A stretch of DNA of 64,000 bases from Gossypium raimondii (GCF_025698545.1 NC_068569.1:13516001-13580000); one strand, 5' to 3'; shown: positions 11,436 to 24,379, counted from the stretch's first letter. Notes: generated from the sequence alone by a model not told the origin. Made by a program: numbers and translations.

Positions 11436-14240
11436 ATGGCGGGTGGAGGAGTAATTGGTGTCGGCGGCGGCGGCGACGGCAGGAAGCCGTACCCCGGGAA
11501 CCTTACTCCATACGTCACTATAACATGTATTGTTGCAGCCATGGGGGGTCTGATTTTCGGTTATGATATTGGGATTTCTGGTAATGTTTCAAAGATTATG
11601 ATTTTTTTTCTTGTTTCTTGGATTGGTTCTTGAAATAGAAACTAATGTTTTCTTTTTGTTCAATGTGGGGTTTTGACAGGTGGGGTGACGACTATGACGC
11701 CATTCCTTCAAAAGTTCTTCCGAAAAGTGTGGGAGAAGAAGGAAGCTGATAAGTCGACTAACCAGTATTGTCAATACGATAGCCAAACCCTGACGATGTT
11801 CACATCGTCGCTGTATTTGGCTGCTCTTTTGTCTTCCTTGGTAGCCTCCACCGTCACCCGGAGGCTTGGAAGGAAATTGTCCATGCTCTTTGGTGGTCTA
11901 CTTTTCTTCGCCGGAGCTCTTATCAATGGATTTGCCAAAGCTGTTTGGATGTTGATTGTTGGTAGAATGTTGCTTGGTTTCGGTGTCGGATTCGCCAATC
12001 AGGTAATTTAACCATTATCTACTCCAAAAAACCTTTTGATTTCGATCTTATGTATGGATTTGTTTTTCTCTCCTGTTCTCGATCAGAGATTCGTATGCTT
12101 ATTGGGTTCTTAATTCTTACTTGTTCCCCTAAGTTTGAGTTTTTGTTTTGTTTCATTGCAAGTTGTTCGTAGAGAACAAAAAAAGAAAGTGTTCTTTGTA
12201 AAGAGTGACAAAAAGTTCATTTTTTTAAATTTAGAATTTTGCAGGGTTTCTTTGTCGTGTAACGTGTCCCTTTGTGTTCCTGTTCCTTGAAACCTGAACT
12301 CTTTTTTTTTTTTTCAGATCTGTGTTTTTTTTCCCTTTGTCTTTTGAGATTGTTCTGAGTATTAAAAAGACAGACAAATATTTGGTTTCGAAAATGACAA
12401 GAAACCATGCCTTCACAATGCTTGTCTCAGATCCAGATATGAGCTTCTCTATTCCTTTTCACCGTAGAAAAACATCTCTGGGTTTTTTTTATACATTTTG
12501 ATCTATTCTTTTTCTACCTAAAACTGACCAATCTTCTTCAAGCTTTCATCCCTTGAGATCTGAATGTCAGCAATAACTCGCCAGTTTGTCGTTAATAATG
12601 AAATACAATAAATGGAGTTACTATTGCTTGAAAACAGTGGTTGTTTGTGTTTTATTATAACTATTCTCTTTTATTTTTCCCCGGTCAAACGTGGCCGGTT
12701 TTTCCTTGTCTGACATCTTCTTGCTCTATTTTTTTCCGCTAAAGTTTACTCCAACGGAGAGTGAAGCTTTGAAAATTGAAACAATACGTCCTTATTATAA
12801 TTTAATAAAAATGGTGGTTGCCTTCTTTCTACAAGCGTGACTTCGATGTGTTGAAAAGAAATCAAGTCAATAACTTTTTTTTTAATCCAATATATTCACA
12901 TTGACAACTTGACAAAGCTTTGTGGTCCCCGAGAATGACAATTTCTACATTACTTCCTTGCCTAACGTTTAATTTTCTAAACTATTCGTAATATTATAAG
13001 TTTAATTTCGACTTAACTCTTTTCTTTGGGTGTGATTTTTACAGTCAGTGCCCCTCTACCTCTCAGAAATGGCACCCTACAAATATAGAGGAGCATTGAA
13101 CATTGGGTTCCAATTGTCAATTACTGTTGGTATCCTAATTGCCAACGTGCTGAATTATTTCTTCGCTAAGATCAAAGGAGGATGGGGATGGCGCCTGAGT
13201 TTGGGTGGCGCAATGGTCCCTGCCCTTATCATCACCGTTGGATCCCTAGTTCTACCTGACACACCAAACTCCATGATCGAACGTGGTCAAACCGAGGAAG
13301 CCAGAGCCAAACTCAAGAAAATCCGAGGGGTTGATGATGTTGATGAGGAGTTTAAGGACCTAGTCGCTGCCAGTGATGCCTCGAAGCTTGTTCATCACCC
13401 TTGGACCAACTTGTTGCAGAGGAAATACAGGCCCCATCTAACCATGGCCATCTTAATTCCTTTCTTCCAACAACTAACCGGCATTAATGTCATTATGTTT
13501 TATGCACCTGTATTGTTCAACACAATTGGTTTCGGGGACGATGCTTCCCTCATGTCCGCAGTGATCACCGGTATTGTTAACGTAGGTGCAACATTGGTTT
13601 CAATCTATGGTGTTGATAAGTGGGGAAGGAGGTTCCTTTTCCTAGAGGGTGGAGTTCAAATGTTGATTTGCCAGGTACTTGGATTTTTTTTCACATGAAA
13701 TTTTACACATCGTCAACTAAATTAAGTTGGTGGTACTAAATTTTCTTATGCTTTTTGCAGGCTGTTGTGGCGGCATGCATCGGTGCAAAGTTTGGGGTTA
13801 GCGGGAACCCAGGTGACCTTCCCAAATGGTACGCCATTACTGTGGTTCTTTTCATCTGCATTTACGTGGCCGGATTCGCCTGGTCTTGGGGACCCCTCGG
13901 ATGGTTGGTGCCTAGTGAAATTTTCCCATTGGAAATCCGATCAGCCGCACAAAGTGTGAACGTGTCGGTGAACATGATCTTCACATTCGCGGTGGCACAA
14001 GTGTTCTTATCCATGCTTTGCCACTTGAAATTCGGGCTATTCCTGTTCTTCGCCTTCTTTGTGGTGGTGATGTCCATCTTTGTGTACTACTTCTTGCCCG
14101 AGACAAAGGGTATTCCAATCGAAGAGATGAACCAAGTCTGGAGATCTCACTGGTATTGGTCCCGATTCGTCGAAGAAGCTGATTACCCTAATGGAGGTAT
14201 GGAAATGAGCAAGGGAAACCATGGTCCAAAGAATGTGTAG
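11436..14240 (+). CDS. STP1: Sugar transport protein, STP1-type H+/monosaccharide symporter
   Basis: Four exons, 11436-11580, 11680-12002, 13045-13674 and 13761-14240, join in frame to 525 residues; Arabidopsis STP1 is about 522. All introns are GT-AG; intron 2 is about 1 kb. It is a major-facilitator sugar porter with 12 expected membrane helices that imports glucose and other hexoses with protons across the plasma membrane. Family signatures include [11 protein letters not shown] in helix 1, the conserved QYCQYDS loop, RRLGRK between helices 2 and 3, [18 protein letters not shown] after exon 2, [28 protein letters not shown] and PETKG at residues 479-483. The spacing and almost every motif match STP1 rather than more distant STPs, although orthology needs a tree. 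The glycine-rich N terminus ([15 protein letters not shown]) is longer than in Arabidopsis. No truncation or frameshift is seen. Confidence 0.95.
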
Positions 14241-14738
14241 AATTGACTCCACCAAACTATGGATTAGTTATTTACTTTTCCCCTCGTTTTCATTTTTAGG
14301 TTTTGATATTAGTATATACTATTGGTTTTTAATGTTATTGGATCAAATATATATATAAATTTCAATCATACAAGTGTCTTGTGCTTTGATTTCAACCTGT
14401 AATTGAAAACAGGAATCTCTATCTGGCAATGGATTTGGATTTTGATTAAAATACAAAACAAATAAATTGCAGGTTCATGCACTTTATGTAACCCGATGAC
14501 GTGTAAAGCCATACTTGCAAATGATTTCATTTTTAATATGCGATTGAATGAAAGGTTGTATTGTTCCTCTGAATTACCGACACATGAAACCAAAACTAAG
14601 GTGATTCAACCATTGGCTTATCTACCTTACCAAAGTTACACCACAACCAGGAATCTTTAAGACGCATTTTAGTTGGTGTATTATTTCTACATTTCTCTAC
14701 TTATTTTGTATCTTCAAGATTTCAGCTAATCTTAAATT
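14241..14738. other. 3' flank of the STP1-like gene
   Basis: AT-rich sequence that should include the 3' untranslated region. No gene is visible, and the only open frame of note (14366-14593, minus) has no family resemblance. Confidence 0.4.
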
Positions 14739-14994
14739 ATCATTTTTGTTTGAAATATTACGTTTTAGTTATGAAGTGGTCGCTCTACCGTTAAGCTCCG
14801 TTACCCCTCCCTAACGGCCGTTTTACGTGGCAATCCAAATTAAATTTATTTAATTAAAAACATATTTTCATCCCAACAACTAGACATTCAATTTGGCATT
14901 TAAAACCCATTTGGATTGTCGTTAGGGAGGCAACGGAGTTTAACGGTAAAATGACCACTTCGTAACAAAACGTAATATTTCAAACACAAATGAT
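14739..14994. mobile_element. Foldback MITE with long inverted arms
   Basis: A 256-bp inverted-repeat element. The left arm runs from ATCATTTTTGTTTGAAATAT through GAAGTGGTC, ACCGTTAA, CTCCGTT and CCCTAACG. The right arm repeats the same blocks as the reverse complement (CGTTAGGGAG ... TAACGGT ... GACCACTTCGTAAC). Arms are 75-100 bases with several mismatches; the centre is AT-rich. There is no coding capacity. No clear target duplication was found, so the superfamily is unsure, and a Mutator-type origin is only a guess. Confidence 0.7.
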
Positions 14995-16137
14995 TAAAAT
15001 ATAATATGAGACAAACAAAAGTGACCCTTTTTAAACCTTGTATTTTGTGACAAATTTAGTATAGGCTGTCCGTGAGAAATGTAAAAGGAAAGTAACGTAT
15101 GGAAGGTAAAATGGTATCGAAGAAATGAAAAGGGATGATCGGAAAGGAGAATCACATGATTACGTCGTGGTGAGCACTGGGCAATTTTGTTTCCCCCAGT
15201 TAAACACCCAAAACCTTACCTTTTCATTACACAATTTTTTGGATAAGATGGGATCTAATTCTTTTGGTTACTTGTCCCTCTCAAGTATCAATATTTTGGG
15301 GATAGCCTGTTTCATTTGATGTTGATTATGGGTCTTGGAATCAGCCTTATGCTATGTTGGGCCCGAATAGATGTTCCTAATTGGAAACGTTCACTAATGT
15401 CCTAATCCTAAACTTAAAAAACTACCAATCTGTTCCTCACATTGCAAACAAAAGGTTTTGCTTAATATGGAAAACAAATTAAAGAAAAAACAACAAAATT
15501 TCAAAAATTTCAAATTAAGGATGATGGAGACGATCTTCTGGTTGAATCAGCTGATTGATTATGCTTTTGCAGCAACACAAAGCCATTGACCGACAAAAGA
15601 GTGAATCACACTCTACTTATTGAATCACCTACATTTCTATACATTTGATTCAGTTTAATAATATTAAACATAAATGAAAACATTTCAAACTTTGTTTTTC
15701 AGATTATGGTTTCAGACTTGCTCCCCAATTTCTCAGCTTTCATCAAAAGAACAACAATCAAGTGCATTTTTGTTCTTTCTGTTATTAATTTTTGCCTTGA
15801 GCTTTGTAAACCTGTTCTGCTCTTGGGTAAATCAATTTCCTGGATTAAAGACTTGAAGCAAAATCCATCTTTGTAACGTACAGAATAAGGAAAGAGCTAA
15901 AAAACTTGACATATAAGAATTTCATCGGTTTCACTAAAAAAAGTATACATCATATATTGTTTTTTTTTTTTTTACAAACCAAAACTTTGGCAGTGGAATC
16001 GTTAAGAATCACAATTAAGGAAGCGATCGTGTCTTTGGATTTCATCGTTTCAGACCAAATCAACTATGCCACGGGGCATGGACGGCAAAGACTGTTGGGA
16101 TTGCCAAGCTATAAGATGTATCCCGGCAGTACAGAGG
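14995..16137. other. Intergenic DNA and 3' flank of the DUF3774 gene
   Basis: No gene was recognised. Open frames on the plus strand at 15125, 15674 and 15906 have no family match; the last runs antisense into the DUF3774 coding sequence. The 3' untranslated region of the minus-strand gene at 16383-16138 should lie at the right-hand end. Confidence 0.4.
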
Positions 16138-16383
16138 TTAGCTTTGGGTCCAGCAATTCAAGTACATCACTCTCTGAAGAGACTCTTCGCTTTGATTTCT
16201 ATTGTTTACATTGGATTTGGCCTTGATGTATTGTCTATCATCTGATGAAGCAGCGGTGGGAAAATGGTTTCCCTTGCTGGCGTTAATAGGCCGTAGACTG
16301 GAACTCCATTTGGAGCTGCAATCTCTGTGGCCTTCCACTGCAGCTACACTTGCTGCCATGCAAACTCTACTCAAATAACTCAT
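16138..16383 (-). CDS. Wound-induced protein, DUF3774 (WIP) family
   Basis: An intronless frame of 81 residues. Family hallmarks are the N-terminal MSYLSRVCMAASVAAVEGHR block, the K/RWSSSLRPI segment, a variable Ser/Lys-rich middle, and the C-terminal QSEESLQRVMYLNCW ending close to the stop. These match plant wound-responsive DUF3774 proteins in order and length (usually 80-110 residues). The family is known for transcripts induced by wounding and stress. Its biochemical role is not settled, although in Arabidopsis some members have been linked to immunity. A TATA box sits about 85 bases upstream. The start is the first ATG and agrees with the family N terminus. Confidence 0.88.
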   Translation of the reverse strand: MSYLSRVCMAASVAAVEGHRDCSSKWSSSLRPINASKGNHFPTAASSDDRQYIKAKSNVNNRNQSEESLQRVMYLNCWTQS

Positions 16384-16465
16384 CTTTTACTAGTTTTCTC
16401 TGGATTTGTAGCTTATCCTTGATTCTTGCAAGTGTGTTGAAAAGCTAAGATGGGGGAGCCCTCCA

Positions 16466-16474
16466 TTATATATA
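16466..16474 (-). promoter_or_regulatory. TATA box of the DUF3774 gene
   Basis: Read on the minus strand, TATATATAA lies about 85 bases upstream of the ATG at 16383. The short leader is typical of small intronless stress genes. Confidence 0.6.
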
Positions 16475-16866
16475 GAAATCAATGGAAAATTATCAGTTGG
16501 CGAGGATGGTGGTTTCGAGGATCCTGTCATTATCAAAACCGCATGTGGCAAAAGTGGCAACCATGGTTTCTGGGCTTTACCACTGGCGGAAACATCTTTT
16601 TTTTTCTAATTATTGATTGGAGTCATCCAACTCAAAAGGAATTTGTTTTTATTTTATATTATAATTTTTTTGTGAGAAACGTGGCAGCCCCTGAGCGGAA
16701 CAGGTAATGCTCGATCGACCTTGTGAAGTACAATTGATGAAACAAAAGTATTTTATTAATGAAGATCGGCCTCACCTTATCTTCAGCCTTCGTATTCTGT
16801 AAAACCAGGTAATGAACGTTGGAGAAAGTAAGTGAAAATGGAAGGGAAGATAGGGCCGAATGGCCG

Positions 16867-16977
16867 CTAACTAGGACCATGACAAACAAAATTTCCTGAT
16901 TCTGATGAAGCCCAGCCAACGCCACTTTTATAAGCAGTAACGAAAAGGGCAAGAAACAGCAGCAAAGGAGACGCCAT
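16867..16977 (-). CDS. Putative small secreted peptide or truncated first exon
   Basis: A 36-residue frame beginning MASPLLLFLALFVTAYKSG, a classic signal-peptide profile. A probable cleavage site follows VGWA, and the remainder is short (SSESGNFVCHGPS). A TATAAAT motif on the same strand lies about 40 bases upstream (17015-17021). Downstream, on the same strand, a TTTTACAG acceptor and an AAG/GTGAGG donor flank a possible 21-base exon near 16780-16805, so this could be exon 1 of a longer or decayed gene. I do not recognise the family. It lies just upstream of the DUF3774 gene in the same orientation. Expression and the true 3' structure are unknown. Confidence 0.35.
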   Translation of the reverse strand: MASPLLLFLALFVTAYKSGVGWASSESGNFVCHGPS

Positions 16978-17847
16978 CACCTTTTGTACTTTGCAAATTA
17001 AGGTGGTGAACATTATTTATATTCCAAAATCAATTATAATACAGTTGATGGGAGATTCATGGCTTTCTATAACAAAGTAACATCCACCCACTCCAATAAA
17101 CCTAAACCATATTTTAATGTCAATCGTCACCATCTACATAACAAACCAAAATTGTCGGCTTCAACCTTTATATTATACAAGACCAGTATACAGTTGATGT
17201 AGAATTTATGAATCCCCTTTAAAGTTAAACCATCACAGGCTTGGCGTATTCTGCCGATCAAAGCCAATGGAAAGCCAACAGTTTATCATTTCCCTTCGAG
17301 GTTTCAAGTTGTGGGCGCCTTGGCCCAACCCTACCATACAGTACCAGGGACCGCTGGGATCGGTCCCAAAAATAGAAACCTTCTGTAATAACTAAAAAAC
17401 GATTAAGTATCTAAATATGTCCATAAACCAAAAGAGTTCATCTTCTATCAACATCATCAAACATATAGTTAGATGAAGCCACCCATTTCACAAAATGTGA
17501 AAAAAAAAAAAACTTAAAAGACAAATTATGCCAACATTATATAACACTTGGAGATCCTTTTAGCGTATTACATCCCATGAACACGAGTTTTATTCCCTTA
17601 AGGGGGAGAGACAAAATCACATTTATCTACAAAGCAGATGGTAACTAGCTGAGTTTCCAATTACAGAAAAGTCAAGCTCACGTTTGTACAACAATAGATT
17701 ACGAGTTTCCTCATCATTCATCCTAAGTACCAAGATGACACCCTTTTAAGGTTAACATTAAAAGATTTGACGGGTATATATGCACGAGATGATGATTATA
17801 TCAGATTTCAATCACATGATATAAAGCAAATGATGAGAATTGCCACT

Positions 17848-20604
17848 TTAAGCTGAGTCTACTCCTTCAACCTGCTGTCGAGCTAGGTATCTCTCCCTTC
17901 GTTCTTTCTACAATATAGAAATTGACAGTCTTTTAAGTAATGCATGTCACACAAGTAAATCATCTATAAGCATAATTGACATCAGATGGTTATAAGAAAA
18001 CTATTACCCATTCATCTATGACGAGTCCTTCCCCAATGATCCTTGGACCTGAATCCTCTGGAGGCTTTTTGCGTGCCTCCAGCGCAGCATCAGCCTCATC
18101 TAATTGACACTTCAATTTTTCCAGAGCCTGTCACGAGGCACAAACCCATAAATATTTAGCTAATTATGTGTTCCTAAGTTTTTTTTTTTTTTTGGAGGGC
18201 TATTAGTTTCCTACAGTATTGATACTTTTGAGAAGATTTTAAGCATCAGCATTGTGGAAATTGTTGATATGCAAATGTGAAAAAGCAGAAGCAAACGTGA
18301 ATGAAGGCACATATAGTTGTGGAAACGGGAGTAACAAGCTAATGGGACTTACAGGACAAGGACGTTCAGGATCTAGGAAAACAACCCGTAGTATTTGTTC
18401 TATTGCAACTTGATCCTTCTGCTCATCAAACTGCAAAAACCAGGCACCTAAGATTAATTACTCGACAAAATTACAAATATCCAACCACAAGAGGAAGAAA
18501 TACAGATAGGTAGAGAAGCAATCAATCAATAATACAGATGGTGAAATTTACAATTGTGCATCACGCAATGGCAGAAAGACAACCCAAAATATTTTTGAAA
18601 AACCGTGCATGCCTCTTTCAAAATTGGCCCAAGATCAGCTTTGAGAAAAAAAAAATTCTCATCCCATCAAGCATGCACATAAGCTGCCTTCAAAAGGCCA
18701 TTTACAGCAACACCAGGCCATCTTGATGAAAAAAATGAAAAAAGGAAAAAATCTGGCTCCAAAGTGCCCCAAAGTGCAGTAGTTTCTTTATGCAGCAGGC
18801 ACATATCCAGGGGTGGGACTCCCTTCCATTACTTATTTGTACACTAGTTTTCAACACACGAGCACTATTTACATGTATAGGATCTGCCTATGAAGGGTGA
18901 AAGGCATAAAGTTAAATTGGAAAGTAATGGACAAAAAACCTAATAGAGGAGATCTTAACCCCAAGTCAATAAAAGAACAATGGGTATAGAAATTTGTTCC
19001 AGAATGACATTTTATGCTTCAAATTATAAAGCTTTGGAAATAAAAGAATCCAATCTATAGTACTGCAATATTTGTGATGACATTCTGATAAAGCTACTTA
19101 TCTGAGAGAAATTTAAGTATCAACCACATAAACTAAATATTATTTGCATCAACAATACAGAATATTACTTCATTTCTTCATCATAAACTCACCAACATCT
19201 AAACATCCTCAAATTATAAAGTCTTAATTTTTATTATCCATGTGAACCACACAAAAATGCAGTTTTATAGGAGTTCTACTAACCAGCTCAGGTATGTAGT
19301 CCATTGGACCTTTCACCTTAAGACTCATGATTTTAAACTTAACCCTGCTCTTTTGATCCATCTGTTTTTCATTGTTCTCAGGAGGCTCCACGAACTTGAA
19401 GACTAGCAAATCCATTCAAAAGCAGAAATAGAAATTCATAAGAATGTTTCAAAAGATAAAGAAAAATAGACAAAACAAATATGTCTGCCAAGTGCCAAAG
19501 CATGATAAAAACCAGAAGTGAAGGGTATGCATAAGCATGCAAAAAAACATTTACCCGTTGCTATGATGCTCTCGCCGGGGGCTAGAATGGCACCCGGAGG
19601 GCGCATGAAACAGCTCTTTGGTGCAGTTGTTTGAAACTAAACCAACAAAAACAAAAGGACTCGTTATGAAATTCATCAAAGCAATGGTTATCGTATAAAA
19701 CATTTAACAAAAATATACTTGCCTGTTGTTTTCAGTTCTGTCTCTAACTTATAAATCACTAACATACCAAATAAGGACAATGATGAAAACAAAAACAACA
19801 AAGGGAAACAGAAATGTTTCAAAGGTATAATGTGTACCTTGAAAGCTGTATATGACTTGCTTGTGTTTTTTATCCTGACTGCGCTCCTCACCTGTTTGCC
19901 AGGTTCATCTTGGAAAAACAAACCAAAATACACAATTAAGAATAAGAAAATTGTAATCTGAATGGGTTAAAATTTCAAATAGTATATAATAATGGCTTTT
20001 AAATTCACAATCTTCAAATTCGGATGCACTTCTTTAGAAATAAATCAAAAAGAAAATTTCCCAAATTAAGTCAAAATATCCTTATTTTTAGTGGTTCTCA
20101 TTTCAAAGTTAAATTTGCTTAGTTACAAGTAAAAGGGTGAAAAAACTGAAGCAAAACTACAAAATTATACTATGCCTTTATTAATAATCTTAAATTTTAG
20201 TTGACTTCACTGTCAATTTCCTAAAATAAGGATCAAAGTTTTTGCTTTAGCTTTTTTATCAAACAAATGGAAAATACAAAATCTGATAAGATATAATTTT
20301 TGAAGGTCTGGAAAGATAATTTTTTAAAAGGGAAGTACATACATGGAAAATATAGCTTATTAGCTGGATCAAGTTTGAGCCGACGCCGAGTCGGCAAAAG
20401 CGACTTTGCAACGGAGGAAACCGAAATGGCAGAGCCGTGATGATTCGATCCTTCGACATGAGGTTGAGTTTGAACGTATAGATTAGACGCTGAAGAAGAA
20501 GACGGCGTCGTTCTGGTATTATTCCCGGTTTGGCGAAAAGGCAGCTTAAAAATTCCCCAAACTTTGCCATCGGACGGTGACTTTTGCTGGGTATCTATCG
20601 CCAT
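17848..20604 (-). CDS. Vesicle-associated protein 4-type, MSP domain
   Basis: Seven exons on the minus strand (20604-20343, 19908-19838, 19636-19555, 19402-19284, 18430-18353, 18127-18008, 17907-17848) join to 263 residues; every junction is GT-AG and in phase. The N-terminal 75 residues are Ser/Gln-rich and end in SSVAKSLLPTRRRLKLDP. An MSP domain follows (about residues 79-200), with the EPGKQVRSAVRIKNTS, KSCFMRPPGAILAPGE, VFKFVEPPENNE and KVKGPMDYIPELFDEQKD blocks. The C-terminal part (ALEKLKCQLDEADAALEARK) is a short coiled coil, and no C-terminal membrane anchor is present. This is the layout of plant VAP4 proteins. MSP domains bind FFAT-type motifs and link membranes to partner proteins. 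An upstream in-frame GTG is not used; MAIDTQQ is the family-like start. Confidence 0.92.
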
Positions 20605-23600
20605 CTCTCTCACAAGCACATGTACGGCACCGTGTGCCGCGTCGCGAAGATTCTAGAACCGAAAAACCTTTGCTGGAATTTGAACCGAGAAACTCGTGAA
20701 AAGGAAAACGAAGAGAGAGAGAGAGAGAGAGCGTCGGATTTCAGGGCAAGAATTTTACTGCATTTGATTTGTAAGCTTTTGAAGTCCGTTTTCCCCATCT
20801 TTGCCTTTTTCTCACCTTTACGAAGTTTTACCTTTTGGTGCATGATTAGCGGGGAGTCGGGGAAGATCAATAAAGCTTTTAGAAAACGACACCGTGTCCT
20901 GAACGTATGTTTCTCACGGTTGTGCTTCCTTTTTACCGCTTTTTAAGCTTTTAAAACCACAACGTTGCTTCTTAGTAATTTTCTTTCTAATCTTTTGGCT
21001 GGTAGCAGCGGCATATTTTAATGTATTTTAGATCAACGTAAGAAACGAGTTTGGGTGAGGTGACAAGTAAAAAAGGGGCAGGTGGGATTTTTTATTGACG
21101 CGTTTTGATTTTGGATTTGGTTTAACGTCATAGTTAAATGGATTAGTTTGGTTAATGACAAATTTATGTAGTGATTAGCATACATCACTTTTGAATGATT
21201 TGATTTTTGAGAGATACAACTGAGGCTGACTGAACCCTGCTACAATTAAAATTAATTATGCAATGGTTATGATCGATGGATCAGGAACAAAGATAAGGGA
21301 TTCAATTTTGTGGTTGCGATGCGACATGCAACTTGCGAGTTGACTTTAGTAGTGAGGGCCTGTTCCTTGCCGTGATTGGGCCACCTACCCCCCTTAATCC
21401 ATATATACAGACTAAATAAAAAACACAAGTAACACATGGAAATCAAAATTCACATCTAAAATTTTGATACCGCCAAAATCAAGGTAGACCGAAACTCAGC
21501 TTGATGACCACATACAATCGTGCAATGTTGATTGAAACCCAACCGCAATATAGGCAAATGGGGGAATCCGATGCCCAACTGGCATAAAGGGGATTAAAAT
21601 GATGATAAAAAATAATTTTACTCTACCTTAGTTCAAACAAAGTGAGTCACCTCGAAATTCTTCAGAATTTTCCTTGAGAGATAAAGACTAGTTTTTTTTT
21701 TTTGAGAAATAAAGTTTTTGTTTAGAATATAAATCAAATTGAATTTTTTTTTGAATCACACTCTCATTTTTAAACTATATTTATTATAGTGTGATTATTT
21801 AATGTAAAGGGATATCTTTGTCAAATTTCAACCAAACAGGCTTCTTCAAGAAACAAAGCTCCACTTTTGTGTTCTTCTCCAGACTTTGTAGGATTGGACA
21901 TTAATAGGGTTTGATACAGGCTTACATGTAGTGGTAAGTGTGAAGCTAAACTCTATGGTTATTTTCAAACAAAGCAGTATCACGACTAGAGTTATATTGT
22001 ATTTGCAAGCCTTGATATTATGAGATGCAACTAGTTCTGATGGACTCTTGTACAACGTAATTACGTATAAAATGCAGATGGATCATGGTCATAGCTTTAT
22101 CCGAGGATAGGGATACAAAACAATAGGTCCGGCAATTGATATAGGCTAAAGCCATGTATCCTACTTTCCTCCACAGTGTTTTGATTTTTTTATACGATAT
22201 TGGGACGTGAGATCACACAATTTAAATTTATATTAAATGAGCGTTTGACAAAAATTTTAACTACTATTCTATACAAATTAAAGCAAATTTTAAATCTTTT
22301 TTTATTTTTGATATCTGATAATCATATAAGCTTCGATTAAATCTACATTCTAACTTTTTTTTTCACATGACTTAAGTTTAAAACTTTATTTAAAGAAAAT
22401 CTGAATTTTACTACTTTATTGAAAAAGTTTTAAATTTATAAAGTAGAAATAAATTCTACCGATTTTAACATATGTCATAAATGTTTCCATTAAATTATAT
22501 ATTTAACTTTTATCATTAATAAATTAAATCAATTGTGCTTAACTCATATAAAAGCTGCTTTAACATGCAAAGGCGTCACTAAGGATAGCATACGCCTCAA
22601 TCCTTCTTGGTTTTGTAAAATTACCTTTCAGATCCTTAAAATTTGTAAACTTATAGTTAATAAAATAGTAAAAATTGTGTTTTGGCACTCCAGAAAAGTA
22701 AGAATTCAATTTCAGCCCCTAATATAAAATTTATAATTTCACCCTACCAACATGCATATTGTTGATACAAAGTACAGTAAGAGATGAGATGAGGAAGAGA
22801 TTGTGGTGAATTGAAGGAGACGATTCACCTAAATAGTTTGAGAGCTGAAGAAAGACAAGAGAACAAAGAGAAGATGATGGGTGCAAGGTAGGCTTGGTTG
22901 TAGAGAGTAAGTACTCAATGATTGCTCAAGGAGAGAAAGATCTTTTCTCATGGTTTGGGAAGGTGTTTATAAAAGAGAACCTCTTGTTTGTTTGTATGAC
23001 ATAATGAGGTAATTATCATTATGGAGTACGTGAAAACATGCACAATGGAACTTATTCTATTATTCATTCAAGCAGTACAAAGTTGTTAAACTTAAGTAGG
23101 TCTCAATAGTCTTTAAAAAAGTGTTCACACTTGAATGAGTGTTCACATTGAAAAGTGGGTAATTTGACCGTAGTAAGCGAGTGGTTGCATACAAGAGGAT
23201 GTCACATTTGTCTATGGACAATTCTGTGGTGGGTAATTGATTCAGGAGGTCGAACGATCAAAGACAACTCAATGGATGGAGGGTGAAGAATCGTTCTTAG
23301 GTAAATCCATAAAAAAAAAAGTCAAATTGCATTTTAAAGGGCAAGTTGGTATTTTTATTAAAAATTACATTTATTTCTACTATTAAGTAATGATGTATTA
23401 TTGTTTGCTTTCTTGAATTGGTCCATCCAAATTACAATTTTCATCTATTTCATTGTTTATTAAAAAATTCATTCATTTATTTAGTTAAAAAATCCATCCA
23501 TTTTTTTTTTGAATTAGTCCCTCCATGTCAACTTGAGGTATACATGGCACGCCAAGTATCACTATTTGGTTGTTGCGTTAGCTACGTCAACGCGTAACTA

Positions 23601-23815
23601 TAAAAAAAGAATGAATTTTTTAACAAAATGACAAATTTCCTCTTTAACCTAGCATACAAATATTAGTTTGCCCTTTTTTTTAGAGGGATGAAATGCAACC
23701 TAACTCGTGCTATGGGGCTAGCATGGTACTTTTCCTAATATTGTGCGGAGTTAACATGAAATTATACCGCATTGCATTCATCTATATTAATATGATTTTT
23801 GACCCACGCTTCATG
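20605..23815. other. Intergenic DNA, partly repeat-like
   Basis: The first 300 bases upstream of the VAP4-type gene include a (GA)n tract at about 20719-20733 and are the likely promoter region. No gene was recognised further right. The purine-rich stretch 22750-23300 contains a TTTATAAAAGAG motif and resembles an LTR or decayed transposon fragment, but no ends were found. The stretch 23430-23640 resembles a dispersed Malvaceae intergenic repeat as I remember it; this is weak evidence. Confidence 0.35.
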
Positions 23816-24379
23816 TAGAGGTGTTCATGGGTCGGGTCGGGTCAGGCTTAGGCCGAGCCTAAGAATGATATTAACATACTTCATATTTGCTCAAGCCCAG
23901 CCCGACTTGAAATATAGGCCTAAAATTTTGCCTAAACCTCCCTATATTTGCAAAAGACTAACCCAAGCCCATTTTAGGCCGCCCATATTATTTTTTAAAT
24001 ATTTATCTTATATTTTTTATATTTAATACTTTTATATGTTTTTTATTTATTGAATTTTTTTTATAATCATCTTAACATTATTTTAATGTTTACATTAGAG
24101 TAGTATTATATATTTAGTATAGGTTTATTTTTTTAATGTGTTCTAAATTACATAATATATACAAAGAATATAATATAAAGTATTATAAACTTAAAAATGT
24201 GTTAGGCTAGGTTAGCTTTGGGCCTTGAATGCTCAAGCCCAAGTCCAACCCATATTTTAAACGGGTCTAACTTTTTTGCCGAAGTCAAATTTTCGGACCT
24301 AATATTTTTATTCAAACCCTCTCAAATTTTGGGCGAGCCTTTGGGCCTAGGCAGGTAGCCCAACCCATGAACAAGTCTA
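23816..24379. mobile_element. hAT-type non-autonomous element (MITE), 564 bp
   Basis: The terminal inverted repeats are TAGAGGTGTTCATGGGTCGG on the left and, reverse-complemented, TAGACTTGTTCATGGGTTGG on the right; they match at most positions. A perfect 8-bp direct repeat, GCTTCATG, flanks the element (23808-23815 and 24380-24387). An 8-bp duplication with TAG-starting ends is typical of the hAT superfamily. Subterminal regions are rich in GGGC/GCCC and AAGCCCA-like words; the middle is AT-rich. It has no coding capacity. Confidence 0.88.

Noticed and set aside
12217..12416. Open frames of 60-65 codons on the minus strand
   Set aside because: They lie inside intron 2 of the hexose transporter gene and have low-complexity Lys-rich translations.
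16659..16952. A 97-codon minus-strand frame overlapping the signal-peptide ORF
   Set aside because: It is in another frame, starts inside the better-supported ATG frame and has no family resemblance.
20610..20946. Open frames on both strands upstream of the VAP4-type gene
   Set aside because: They contain a (GA)n run, lack family resemblance, and cover the expected promoter and leader of the minus-strand gene.
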